From Bradyrhizobium sp. SZCCT0148 (GTDB lineage: Bacteria; Pseudomonadota; Alphaproteobacteria; Rhizobiales; Xanthobacteraceae), in NCBI RefSeq assembly GCF_018129985.1, contig NZ_JAFCKT010000006.1:186001-250000 (forward strand): DNA of 64,000 bases. The letters run 5' to 3'. The notes below the pieces were generated by a model. That model searched no databases. It had not been told where the DNA came from and saw only the letters and a list, made by a program, of their open reading frames with translations. Positions within the stretch are counted from its first letter, which is position 1; each line of letters opens with the position of its first letter. The position numbers and the translations under genes were made by a program. This document shows, one piece after another, positions 25,009-33,487 of the stretch.

Positions 25009-26028
25009 CTAGCGGGCAGGCCTCCGCTCGATTGGATCGATGTCGATCGCCCGCAGGCGGCCGAGCCGCAGCACATCCATGGCGAGCCGCCGGCCGATGC
25101 GATCACGATCGAGCACGCGGATCAGATCGTCGACACCGTTGATGTCGACTCCGTCGAGCTTGATCACGACGTCGCCGGGCAACAGGCCCGCCTTCGCCGC
25201 CGGACCATCCGGCTCGATCTGCGCGAGCAGCGCGCCCATCTTGTTTTCAATACCAGCCAGCACCGCGTGCCGCCGTGGGACCGGCGCGGTCTGCCCTGCG
25301 ACGCCGATATAGGCGCGGCGGACATAGCCGTGACGGATGATCTCCGACAGCACGAATTGCGCGGTGTTGCTGGCGACCGCAAAGCAGATGCCCTGCGCGC
25401 CGTTGATGATGGCGGTGTTGATGCCGATCACCTCGGCATTCGACGACAGCAGCGGACCGCCGGAATTGCCGGGGTTGAGCGCGGCATCGGTCTGGATCAC
25501 ATCCTCGATGGTGCGTCCGCTGACCGATCGGATCGAGCGGCCAAGTGCCGAAACCACGCCGGCGGTCACCGTGGATTCGAAGCCGAGCGGATTGCCGATC
25601 GCGATCACGAGCTGGCCGCGGCGCAAGGTCTTGGAATTGCCGAGCGCGGCATAAGGCAAATGGCGCGCGCCGTTGGCCCGCAGCAGCGCCAGATCCGTAT
25701 CAGGGTCGACGCCGAGCACCTGCGCATCCCCGACATGGCCTTCGACGTCGCGCAGCCGGATCTCCTTCGAGGCGCCGACGACGTGGCTGTTGGTGAGGAC
25801 GAGGCCATCGGGCGAGATCACGATACCCGAGCCGAGCCCGCCGCGCTCGCGTCTGTCAGGCACTTTCGGCCCGGTCTCGACCCGCACGACGGCGGGACCG
25901 ACGCGGTCGGTCACATCGATCACGGCATTGGAATAGGCGTCCAGCAATGCCCGGTCGTCGGCCGGCGCAGGTGCTGTCGTTCGCGATGACGAGGCGTCAT
26001 CGACGACATCTGAGGTGAAATCCAGCAT
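25009..26028 (-). CDS. S1C (DegP/HtrA-like) serine protease with PDZ domain
   Basis: A 339-residue trypsin-fold protease with catalytic triad His82 (TNSHVV), Asp112 (PDTDLALL) and Ser189 (NPGNSGGPL). Residues about 250-330 form one PDZ domain (ENKMGALLAQIEPDGPAAKAGLLPGDVV). Two points differ from classical DegP: it has one PDZ domain and no hydrophobic signal at the N-terminus (MLDFTSDVVDDASSSRT), so it may be cytoplasmic or leave by another route. An AAGGA site precedes the ATG at 26028. It is a single gene; the neighbours are unrelated enzymes. Confidence 0.9.
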   Translation of the reverse strand: MLDFTSDVVDDASSSRTTAPAPADDRALLDAYSNAVIDVTDRVGPAVVRVETGPKVPDRRERGGLGSGIVISPDGLVLTNSHVVGASKEIRLRDVEGHVGDAQVLGVDPDTDLALLRANGARHLPYAALGNSKTLRRGQLVIAIGNPLGFESTVTAGVVSALGRSIRSVSGRTIEDVIQTDAALNPGNSGGPLLSSNAEVIGINTAIINGAQGICFAVASNTAQFVLSEIIRHGYVRRAYIGVAGQTAPVPRRHAVLAGIENKMGALLAQIEPDGPAAKAGLLPGDVVIKLDGVDINGVDDLIRVLDRDRIGRRLAMDVLRLGRLRAIDIDPIERRPAR

Positions 26029-26120
26029 GGCAAGAGTCCTTGAAGGCTCACACAGATGGTGGCCTTCTTACTGCCGCGCAAGATGCCTGCCCGGAACGCG
26101 GGGCTGGACTGCCCGGATGG

Positions 26121-26567
26121 CTAGGGCGCCCGCCTCAGCGCGCCGCCCCTCGCCTTGACCGGATCGAGCAGCGACCAGTCGCCGTCCGGCAGCACATGCC
26201 CCTTGGGGAACGGCGGGCGCGGCTCGATTCCCAGCGAGCGCAGCACGCGGTCGTCGCGGTAGTAGCATTGCAGCACGACGCGGGCGAGCGTGGCCGCAGC
26301 AGCACCGCCGCTCTTGCGAAACTCCTGCGCCACCGCTTCGCGTCTCGCGGCATCGAGCTCGGCGAGCGGCGCTCCTGCCAACCGGGCCAGATGATCCAGC
26401 GCCGCCGCCACCAATTTGGTGTCGCGCCCGAGCGTTGCCAGCATGTCGGCCTGGATCGCGGGATCGTCGGCGCCGGGCACCTTGTACGCGTCGCTGCTGG
26501 GAACGATCATCGCGGCGATGGTGCGGAGGTCATCGCGCTGGGTGCGCGTGAGATTGTCTGCGGACAT
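26121..26567 (-). CDS. Gluconate 2-dehydrogenase subunit 3-family protein
   Basis: A 148-residue helical protein that follows a GMC oxidoreductase gene by 7 bases. The pattern LRTIAAMIVPSSDAYKVPGADDPAI and the CYYRDDRVLRSLG...PFPKGHVLPDGDWSLLDPV ending match the small subunit of membrane-type sugar and gluconate dehydrogenases, where it helps export or maturation of the flavoprotein. The usual Tat leader of that subunit is absent here (MSADNLTRTQRDDLR), so the pair probably stays in the cytoplasm. Confidence 0.8.
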   Translation of the reverse strand: MSADNLTRTQRDDLRTIAAMIVPSSDAYKVPGADDPAIQADMLATLGRDTKLVAAALDHLARLAGAPLAELDAARREAVAQEFRKSGGAAAATLARVVLQCYYRDDRVLRSLGIEPRPPFPKGHVLPDGDWSLLDPVKARGGALRRAP

Positions 26568-26574
26568 GACGGCC

Positions 26575-28173
26575 TCAATCGAACAAATTGGCGAGGCGCT
26601 GCTTCATCTGGTCGGCGATGTAGAGCGCGAGGGCCTGGATGGTGGAGGTCGGGTTCACACCGCCCGAGGTGACGAAGATGCTGCCATCGACGATGAAGAG
26701 GTTCTTCACGTCGTGGCTGCGGCCCCATTCGTTGACCACGGAGCGTTCGGGGTCGGTGCCCATTCGCGCGGTGCCGAGCAGGTGCCAGCCACCCCACGGG
26801 ATCGGCGAGTTGACGCAGATATCGGTCGCGCCCGCCGTCTCCAGAATTTCGCGGCCGCGCGCCAGCGCATAGTCCATCATCTTCTGGCTATTCTCGCTGA
26901 TCGTGTAGCTGATCTTTGGCGCGGGTATGCCGTGGCTGTCCTTCAGCACGGGGTCGAGCGTGACCCGGTTGTGCTCCTCCGGCAGGTCCTCGCAGATCGC
27001 GGAGAAACCCAGCCGGTGGCCGTTCAGCTTGCGGAAGACGCGGTGATGATCTTCGCCCCAGGGCAGGATGCCCTTCTGCTCGCTGACGACGGCCTCGAAC
27101 ACCGGCCCTGCCCCGCGCACGAACTGCACGCCGAAGCCGCGCACGAAGCCGCGCGACGGGTCCGTGTCGTACCACTGCTTGCTCCACAGGCAGGTCGGCG
27201 GCGCGCGATTGGAGTCGGTGGGCTCCTTCACGTAGCCGTAGATCTGCGCATAGGGGTGGAACATCAGGTTCTTGCCGACGAGGCCGGACGAATTGGCAAG
27301 CCCGTTCGGAAAGCGCGACGACGCCGAGTTCAGCAGCAGCCTTGGCGTGCCGACACCATTGCAGGCGATGATGACGACGTGTGCGGGCTGAAACTGCTCG
27401 ACCCCGTCCTTGTCGTAATAGACCACGCCAGAGGCCATGCCGTTCTCGTCGGTGCTGATCTCGCGCACGCGGCAATGAGTGCGCAGCTCGACGCCGGCGC
27501 GGATCGCCTGCGGCCAATAGGTAATGTCGGTGGAGGACTTTGCGCCCTGCGCGCAGGCCGGCGTGCAATGGCCGAGATTGATGCAGCGGGCGCGGCCCTC
27601 ATAATCCATCGTCGCGACCGTCGTGTCCGACGGCCACCAGTGCCAGCCGAGCTTGTTCATCGCCTTGCCGATGATGGCACCGGACAATCCCATCGGCTGT
27701 TGCGGCATCGGCGGATGCGTCAACGGCGAGAGCGGATCGCCTGACAGGCCGGACGTGCCCATGATCCTGTCGTTCTCTTCGAAGAACGGGCTCAGCGCGT
27801 CGTAATCGACCGGCCAGTCGTCGGCGATGCCGTCGAGTGTCCTCACTTTGAAATCCGAGGGATGCAGCCGCGGCCAGTGCGCGGTGTACATGACCGTCGA
27901 ACCGCCGACCGCGTTGTAGTTCACGACCTTGATCGGCGAATTGTCGTCGTTGATCGGGTAGTCCTCGGGACGGCCGCGCACGTTCGGGCTCGACGACCAT
28001 TCGCCGTAGAACTTGGCCTCCCAGTCGCGGCCCGCGCTGGGATATTCCGCCGGGTTCATCCAGCCGCCCTGCTCCAGGCAGAGAATGTGCATCTTGGTCT
28101 CGGCCAGCGACCACGCCACCGCCGCGCCCGAAGCGCCGGCGCCGATGATCAGGACGTCCACGGGGTCTTTCAT
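26575..28173 (-). CDS. GMC-family FAD oxidoreductase
   Basis: A 532-residue flavoprotein. The N-terminal FAD site is VDVLIIGAGASGAAVAWSLAE, followed by the GMC-type YNAVGGSTVMYTAHWPRL. The C-terminal HLLGTARMGTD and GVNPTSTIQALAL segments carry the catalytic region. It most resembles gluconate/2-keto-gluconate or sorbitol dehydrogenase large subunits. Start ATG 28173 chosen because GGGAGGA lies about 7 bases upstream and conserved sequence begins there. It forms an operon with the subunit-3 gene. A third, cytochrome c, subunit common to such complexes is not present nearby. The substrate is probably a sugar or alcohol, inferred. Confidence 0.87.
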   Translation of the reverse strand: MKDPVDVLIIGAGASGAAVAWSLAETKMHILCLEQGGWMNPAEYPSAGRDWEAKFYGEWSSSPNVRGRPEDYPINDDNSPIKVVNYNAVGGSTVMYTAHWPRLHPSDFKVRTLDGIADDWPVDYDALSPFFEENDRIMGTSGLSGDPLSPLTHPPMPQQPMGLSGAIIGKAMNKLGWHWWPSDTTVATMDYEGRARCINLGHCTPACAQGAKSSTDITYWPQAIRAGVELRTHCRVREISTDENGMASGVVYYDKDGVEQFQPAHVVIIACNGVGTPRLLLNSASSRFPNGLANSSGLVGKNLMFHPYAQIYGYVKEPTDSNRAPPTCLWSKQWYDTDPSRGFVRGFGVQFVRGAGPVFEAVVSEQKGILPWGEDHHRVFRKLNGHRLGFSAICEDLPEEHNRVTLDPVLKDSHGIPAPKISYTISENSQKMMDYALARGREILETAGATDICVNSPIPWGGWHLLGTARMGTDPERSVVNEWGRSHDVKNLFIVDGSIFVTSGGVNPTSTIQALALYIADQMKQRLANLFD

Positions 28174-28374
28174 CGCAATCTTTTCCTCCCGCCCTCGCCG
28201 CTTCCCGGGCGATTCGGCCTGCACGGTCGGCAAGGCCTGCGAACGATAGGGTCAGAGCGGGCGCGGAGTAAAGCCGCGGGGCCGGAATGTCGCACTTCGC
28301 AGGGTGCAGACCATTGGTATCGCCACATCCGGATGCTAGGAACGAGGTGCACGAGCAATCGATAGCGAGATCGT

Positions 28375-29163
28375 ATGCCCTTCCGAAATGTCTTTGCCGC
28401 CGCCCGCGCTTTTGCGCTCATTTTGTTTTTCGCCGTGTCCGGATTCCTGGCGTCGTCCGAGCCGGCGTCCGCGCTGACCGCCGCTGCGACAGTCCGGGAC
28501 GGCAACTCCGTCCAGCTCGGCGACGTCACCTATCGGCTCGATGGCGTCGACGCGCCCGAGCTGGACCAGGTTTGCATCGACGATAACGCCGATCCCTGGA
28601 CCTGCGGTATCGAGGCCCGCGACCAGCTCGCGAAGCTGATCAACAAGCGCTCCGTGCGATGCGACGATGTCGGGCCGGAGAAGAGTTTTGGCAAGCGGCA
28701 CCGGGCGATCTGCACGGCCGAGGGCGACAAGGCGACCCTGAACGAGCAACTGGTCAAGCTCGGCTTTGCCATTGCCCGCGAGCCGATCAAGGCGAACGTC
28801 AAGCCGGCGGCGAGCGAAGCCAAGACGGCCTCGGCCGGAATCTGGAAGGGGTGCTTTGTTGCACCGCAAGACTTCCGCGCCGGCAAGAAGGACGGCGCCC
28901 TGCTCGGTGCCGCCTGCCGCGCGGACCGCGACAAGGAAATTCGCGCCGTGCTGTTCCCGGAGGAGCTGACGATGCCGCCGAGCTGCAGCATCAAGGGCAA
29001 GCTCGCGGTGCGCGCCCGCGTCACCGGCAATATCGGCATCTATCATCTGCGAGGCTGCCCGAGCTATCCGGCGACCACCAAGCCGGACCGCTGGTTCTGC
29101 TCGGAGGACGACGCCCAGGCTGCCGGCTTCCGCAAGGCATATAATTGCCGCCGGCCGAAGTGA
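28375..29163 (+). CDS. Secreted thermonuclease-family (SNase-like) protein
   Basis: A 262-residue protein with a signal peptide (residues 1-33, core AFALILFFAVSGFLASS). The SNase-like domain spans about 35-160, with the family strand VTYRLDGVDAPELDQVC and GKRHRAIC. The staphylococcal catalytic Arg/Glu set cannot be fully assigned. The C-terminal section (GIYHLRGCPSYPATTKPDRWFCSEDDAQAAGFRKAYNC) resembles the Ada-type cysteine module often appended to such proteins. It would be periplasmic or secreted and might act on nucleic acid. It is preceded by a 200-base gap and followed by the region of a candidate small RNA. Confidence 0.8.
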   Translation: MPFRNVFAAARAFALILFFAVSGFLASSEPASALTAAATVRDGNSVQLGDVTYRLDGVDAPELDQVCIDDNADPWTCGIEARDQLAKLINKRSVRCDDVGPEKSFGKRHRAICTAEGDKATLNEQLVKLGFAIAREPIKANVKPAASEAKTASAGIWKGCFVAPQDFRAGKKDGALLGAACRADRDKEIRAVLFPEELTMPPSCSIKGKLAVRARVTGNIGIYHLRGCPSYPATTKPDRWFCSEDDAQAAGFRKAYNCRRPK

Positions 29164-29257
29164 ACAAATCCTTCACGCAGCCGTGAGTGGTAGTCCGGGT
29201 CCGTATTGATCCGGAATTGAACTTGTTCGAGAGCTGCTGCATTTCTATGCATACGCA

Positions 29258-29371
29258 AGCGCTTGCGCGGGCGTTTCCTTGGCAGCAATCCGGCTCCGGC
29301 CCGGTTGCCTTGCTTGGGCGTTTCCTCCCTAGACTTGGGCCGCTTGTCATCACAAGCGGCTCTTCTTTTTT
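29258..29371 (+). ncRNA. Candidate small regulatory RNA
   Basis: A promoter-like pair, TTGTTC (29223-29228) and TATGCA (29246-29251) with 17 bases between, is followed by about 114 bases ending in a perfect intrinsic terminator. The stretch GGCAGCAATCCGG...CCGGTTGCC can fold as a first hairpin. Between the hairpins lies a single-stranded TTTCCTCCCTAG that could pair with Shine-Dalgarno sequences, as in anti-SD-loop sRNAs known from rhizobia. The motif GGGCGTTTCCT occurs twice. There is no convincing small ORF. It could instead just be the 3' UTR of the nuclease-like gene. Confidence 0.45.
29339..29371 (+). terminator. Strong intrinsic terminator
   Basis: A perfect 9-bp stem, GCCGCTTGT/ACAAGCGGC, with loop CATC is followed by TCTTCTTTTTT. 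It lies 176 bases past the stop of the nuclease-like gene and 13 before the convergent cyoD stop. Confidence 0.92.
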
Positions 29372-29383
29372 GTACGGGTGCTG

Positions 29384-29770
29384 TCACTGCATCCGTATGA
29401 TGTGGTCCATCGGCGGCATGTTCGCGTTCAGATGCGCCATGATCCAGACCGTGCCACCCACCACCAGGAAAACCACCAACAGTCCGAAGGCCAGTGCCAG
29501 CACGTTGTTGGTGTTGTCGGGACCGGTCGTGATGTGCAGAAAGAACACCAGATGCACGCCCATCTGCGCAATCGCCAGCACGATCAGCGCGACGGGAATC
29601 GAGGGCTGCCAGACCAGATCTGTGCCAGCGATGAAGAACGACGTCGCCGTCAGCAGCAGCGCCAGCGCAAGCCCGACGACGTAGCCGAGAATCCGGGTGC
29701 CGACGCTGTGTTGCTCCTCCTCGCCCGGCGCGAGGTCATGGTCGGTCCGCGCGTGGCTCTGATCGCTCAT
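29384..29770 (-). CDS. cyoD: Cytochrome o ubiquinol oxidase subunit IV
   Basis: A 128-residue subunit with three membrane helices: ILGYVVGLALALLLTATSFF, IPVALIVLAIAQMGVHLVFFLH and VLALAFGLLVVFLVVGGTVWIM. This is the standard CyoD layout, including the IAQMGVHLVFFLHI signature. It helps assemble the bo3-type quinol oxidase in the inner membrane. Its ATG at 29770 overlaps the stop of cyoC (4 bases), so translation is coupled. It is the last gene of cyoABCD; a cyoE (heme o synthase) gene is not in the window. Confidence 0.93.
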   Translation of the reverse strand: MSDQSHARTDHDLAPGEEEQHSVGTRILGYVVGLALALLLTATSFFIAGTDLVWQPSIPVALIVLAIAQMGVHLVFFLHITTGPDNTNNVLALAFGLLVVFLVVGGTVWIMAHLNANMPPMDHIIRMQ

Positions 29771-30408
29771 GCGGCGCTCCCAAGCAAATAGACGACGGAG
29801 AACACCCCGACCCAGACGATGTCGAGCGCGTGCCAGAACAGCGCGAAGCACATCATCCGGCGCAGGACGTCGGCGCGAAAGCCCTTGGCGAACACCTGCG
29901 CCATCATGGTGAGCAGCCACAGCACGCCGGCCGAAACATGCAGGCCGTGGCAGCCGACCAGCGAGAAGAACGCGGTCAGGAACGCGCTGCGCGAGGGACC
30001 ATAGCCCCGCGCCACGAGGTCGGCGAATTCGCGGAGCTCGATGACGAGGAAGATCAGGCCGAGCACGCATGTCACGGTCATGCCAAGGTAGAACCAGAAC
30101 CGGTTGCGGACGTCCGCCGCGATGCTGGCCATGCCGCAGGTGAAGCTCGACAACAGCAGGCAGACCGTCTCGATCGCGACATTCCGCTGCTCGAATATCT
30201 CCGAGCCCTTCGGTCCGTCGGCGGTCTGGCCAGACAGCACCGCATAGGCCGCAAAGAAGCAGGAGAACATCACGATGTCGGAGAGCAGGAAGATCCAGAA
30301 GCCGTAGGCGGTCACGATCCGCTTCGGCGCGGGTCCGGGATGCTCGGTGACGACGCCGATGTGATGAGGATCGGCCTGCGCGTGGCCGGCGGTCGCGGTC
30401 ATCGCCAT
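29767..30408 (-). CDS. cyoC: Cytochrome o ubiquinol oxidase subunit III
   Basis: A 213-residue subunit of the heme-copper oxidase family with five membrane helices. Features include YGFWIFLLSDIVMFSCFFAAYAVL in the first, SFTCGMASIA, LVIELREFADLV and GCHGLHVSAGVLWLL, and the C-terminal RMMCFALFWHALDIVWVGVFSVVYLLG. The gene starts immediately at the stop of cyoB (overlap of one base) and ends overlapping cyoD. Length and order are as in E. coli CyoC. It has no redox centre and supports proton uptake and stability of subunit I. Confidence 0.93.
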   Translation of the reverse strand: MAMTATAGHAQADPHHIGVVTEHPGPAPKRIVTAYGFWIFLLSDIVMFSCFFAAYAVLSGQTADGPKGSEIFEQRNVAIETVCLLLSSFTCGMASIAADVRNRFWFYLGMTVTCVLGLIFLVIELREFADLVARGYGPSRSAFLTAFFSLVGCHGLHVSAGVLWLLTMMAQVFAKGFRADVLRRMMCFALFWHALDIVWVGVFSVVYLLGSAA

Positions 30409-32408
30409 CAGACTGTCCCCGCCATGCTGACGAGGTTGCCGCGCTCCTCGAGATTGACACGGTCGATCGCCGCGACCTCCTCCGCCGGAATGACGTATTC
30501 GTCATGGTCGCGCCAGGCGAACACGACAAAGGTCGCCCACGCGCCGAGGCCACCCAGGATCACCATCCACCAGATGTGCCAGATCAACGCAAAGCCCATG
30601 ATGGTGGCGAAGAACGCGCAGACGAATCCGGTCGGGGAATTCCGGGGCATCTCGATGTCCTGATACTCCGGCCTGTCGCGCTCGAGCGATTGTTGCTGGG
30701 CGCGGGCCTTCATGTCCCAATACGCGTCCTCGCCGCGCACATCGGGATTGAAGGCAAAGTTGAACACCGGCGGCGGCGACGAGGTTGCCCATTCCAGCGA
30801 GCGACCGTCCCAGGGATCGCCGGTGCGGTCGCGCAGCGCCTCGCGGTTGCGGATGCTGACCACGATCTGGACGATCTGGCAGATCACCCCGATCGTCAGC
30901 ACGGCCATGCCGATGGCTGCAACGATCATCCATGGCCGCCACGCCGCGACGTCATAATGCTGCATGCGCCGGGTCATGCCGAGCATGCCGGCGATGTAAA
31001 GCGGGACGAAGGTGATGAAGAAGCCGAGGAAGGTGAACCAGAACGCCAGCTTGCCCCAGCGCTCGTCGAGGCGGAATCCGAACGCCTTGGGAAACCAGTA
31101 TTCGAAGCCGGCGAAGGCGCCGAACAGCACGCCGCCGATGATGACGTTGTGGAAATGCGCCACAAGGAACATGCTGTTGTGGAGCATGAAGTCGGCCGGC
31201 GGCACCGCGAGCAGGACCCCGGTCAATCCACCAACGATGAAGGTGATCATGAAGCCGACCGACCACAGCATCGGCGTCGCGAAGCGGATGCGGCCGCCAT
31301 ACATCGTGAACAGCCAGTTGTAGATCTTCACGCCCGTCGGCACCGCGATGATCATGCTGGCGATGCCGAAGATGGCGTTGACGTCGGGCCCCGCCCCCAT
31401 CGTGAAGAAATGATGCAGCCAAACCATGAAGGAGATGACGCAGATCGCCATGGTCGCGAGCACCATGGAGCGGTAGCCGAACAGCGCCTTGCCGGAAAAG
31501 GTCGACACCACCTCGGAGAAAATGCCGAAGGCCGGCAGCACCAGGATGTAAACCTCGGGATGCCCCCAGGCCCAGATCAAGTTCATGAACATCATGACGT
31601 TGCCGCCGGCCTCGTTGGTGAAGAAATGGAACCCGAGGTAACGATCGAGCAGCAGCATCGCGAGCGTGGCGGTGAGGATCGGGAAGGCCGCGACGATGAG
31701 CAGGTTGGACGCCAGCGTGGTCCAGCAGAACATCGGCATGCGCAGATAGTTCATGCCCTTGGTGCGCAGCTTGAGGACCGTGGTGACGAGATTGATGCCG
31801 GCCACCAGCGTGCCGACGCCGGAGATCTGCAGCGACCAGGCATAGTAATCGACGCCGACGCCCGGTGAATAGGACAGCTCCGACAGCGGTGGAAAGGCAA
31901 GCCAGCCGGTGCGGGCGAACTCGCCGACCACGAGCGAGAGATTAACCAGCAGCGCGCCGGTCGCGGTCAGCCAGAACCCCACCGAATTGAGCGTCGGGAA
32001 CGCGACATCGCGCACACCCAGCTGCAGCGGCACGATCAGGTTCATCAAACCGATTACGAACGGCATCGCCACGAAGAAGATCATGATGGTGCCGTGCGCC
32101 GAGAAGATCTGGTTGTAATGCTCGGGCGGCAGATAGCCCTGCGACTGGTAGGCAACCGCCTGCTGGATCCGCATCATGATGGCGTCGCTGCCGCCGCGCA
32201 GCAGCATCACCGAAGCCAGCAGGATATACATGACGCCGATCCGCTTGTGATCGACGCTGGTGATCCATTCGCGCCAGAGATAGGGCAGATGCCCCTTCAC
32301 CACGACCCAGCTCAGCACGCCCAGGATCGCGACCAGCACGATCGCGCCCGCGATGAGCGGTATAGGCTGATCGAACGGAATGGCCGACCAATCGAGCTTA
32401 CCGAGCAT
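30408..32408 (-). CDS. cyoB: Cytochrome o ubiquinol oxidase subunit I
   Basis: A 666-residue catalytic subunit holding low-spin heme, high-spin heme and CuB. Family landmarks: SAHGTIMIFFVAMPFVIGLMN (heme-ligand His), WAWGHPEVYILVLPAFGIFSEV (CuB His and cross-linked Tyr), HHFFTMG (CuB His pair), and LVAHFHNVI (heme ligands). About 15 helices. It reduces oxygen to water with ubiquinol electrons and pumps protons. Start ATG 32408 opens MLGKLDWSAIPFDQPIPL, as in other CyoB proteins; the reading upstream is the end of cyoA, with which it overlaps by 11 bases. Confidence 0.94.
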   Translation of the reverse strand: MLGKLDWSAIPFDQPIPLIAGAIVLVAILGVLSWVVVKGHLPYLWREWITSVDHKRIGVMYILLASVMLLRGGSDAIMMRIQQAVAYQSQGYLPPEHYNQIFSAHGTIMIFFVAMPFVIGLMNLIVPLQLGVRDVAFPTLNSVGFWLTATGALLVNLSLVVGEFARTGWLAFPPLSELSYSPGVGVDYYAWSLQISGVGTLVAGINLVTTVLKLRTKGMNYLRMPMFCWTTLASNLLIVAAFPILTATLAMLLLDRYLGFHFFTNEAGGNVMMFMNLIWAWGHPEVYILVLPAFGIFSEVVSTFSGKALFGYRSMVLATMAICVISFMVWLHHFFTMGAGPDVNAIFGIASMIIAVPTGVKIYNWLFTMYGGRIRFATPMLWSVGFMITFIVGGLTGVLLAVPPADFMLHNSMFLVAHFHNVIIGGVLFGAFAGFEYWFPKAFGFRLDERWGKLAFWFTFLGFFITFVPLYIAGMLGMTRRMQHYDVAAWRPWMIVAAIGMAVLTIGVICQIVQIVVSIRNREALRDRTGDPWDGRSLEWATSSPPPVFNFAFNPDVRGEDAYWDMKARAQQQSLERDRPEYQDIEMPRNSPTGFVCAFFATIMGFALIWHIWWMVILGGLGAWATFVVFAWRDHDEYVIPAEEVAAIDRVNLEERGNLVSMAGTV

Positions 32409-33312
32409 CGTGCCCTCCCCTGTGCGGACGTCCGGCATCAGAGATCAGCTCCGGCCCCGGCCCCGGCCCCGGCGGAATGTGCTGGTTCGCGATCAAGTCG
32501 AACAGCCTGGGGTCTTCGAGACGGTAGGTCGGCTTGCCCTTCTCGATGCCCTGCTGCATCAGCCTCCTGTAGCTGTCCTCGTTCAGCACGGTGTCGGACT
32601 TCGCAGTCGCCGCCACCCAATCCGGAAAGGCGAGCGGCGAGACGACGTTTACGTCGAACATCATGTCGGGAAAGCCGTCCCCGGAGAAATGAGCCGACAA
32701 TCCCTTGAGCTGGCCTTCATTGTCGGCGCGCAGGTTCAGCTTCGTCACCATGCCGTTCATGGTGTAGATCATGCTGCCGAGCTGCGGAATGAAGAACGTA
32801 TTCATCACGCTCGACGACGTCAGCTGAAAATTCAGTTCGGCCCCGGCCGGCACGGTCAGCGTGTTGATGGTAGCGATGCGCTGGTCGGGATAGATGAACA
32901 GCCATTTCCAGTCGAGCGAGACCGCCTGGATTCGCACCGGGCTTCCGGTCCCCGGCACTGGTGCTGCGGGATCGAGCCGATGCGAGCCGATCCAGGCGAC
33001 GCCGCCGAGCAAGATGACGGTGAGCGCGGGGATTGCCCACACCACCATCTCGACGCGACCGGAATAGACGAAATCAGGCTGGTAGCGCGCTCTGGGATTC
33101 GAGGCCCGAAACCAGAACGCAAAGCCGAGAATCGCGAAAATGGTCGGCACCACGATCACGAGCATGATGAAGACGGAATCGACCAGAATGGTGCTGTTGG
33201 CCGCAGCCACGGGCCCTTGTGGGTCGAGCAGATTCATCGGCAAGCCACTGGCGGTTCGGAAAGCCCCGGGAAGAGCGTAGCGCGGGTAAGGCTCCGCAAC
33301 AAACGCTGCCAC
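32398..33312 (-). CDS. cyoA: Cytochrome o ubiquinol oxidase subunit II
   Basis: A 304-residue subunit II from a GTG start with AGGA upstream. Two helices (ILVDSVFIMLVIVVPTIFAILGF and VVWAIPALTVILLGGVAWIG) precede a periplasmic cupredoxin domain (IQAVSLDWKWLFIYPDQRIATIN; SVMNTFFIPQLGSMIYTM). CuA ligands are absent, as expected for quinol oxidases. In place of the LSGC-type lipobox before the N-terminal LLDPQGPVA there is ASGLPMN, without cysteine, so lipidation seems lost. ATG 33237 (MNLLDPQGP) is an alternative start. First gene of cyoABCD; the promoter must lie in the 175-base divergent gap upstream. Confidence 0.9.
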   Translation of the reverse strand: MAAFVAEPYPRYALPGAFRTASGLPMNLLDPQGPVAAANSTILVDSVFIMLVIVVPTIFAILGFAFWFRASNPRARYQPDFVYSGRVEMVVWAIPALTVILLGGVAWIGSHRLDPAAPVPGTGSPVRIQAVSLDWKWLFIYPDQRIATINTLTVPAGAELNFQLTSSSVMNTFFIPQLGSMIYTMNGMVTKLNLRADNEGQLKGLSAHFSGDGFPDMMFDVNVVSPLAFPDWVAATAKSDTVLNEDSYRRLMQQGIEKGKPTYRLEDPRLFDLIANQHIPPGPGPGPELISDAGRPHRGGHDAR

Positions 33313-33487
33313 CTCGGAACGGTTCCTGAGCCGCCAGGGCAGCTATGCGCGCATGGCCAGCCGCAACATGCAATTCCGTGCGATGTCAATGAGATGAACG
33401 CAGGAAGCGACGCCCTTCTCTCCGGTCGGGACGGTTGCTAATCTGCACGAAAATAACGAGAGCTACCGGAATAGGGAGTGAACAAAG

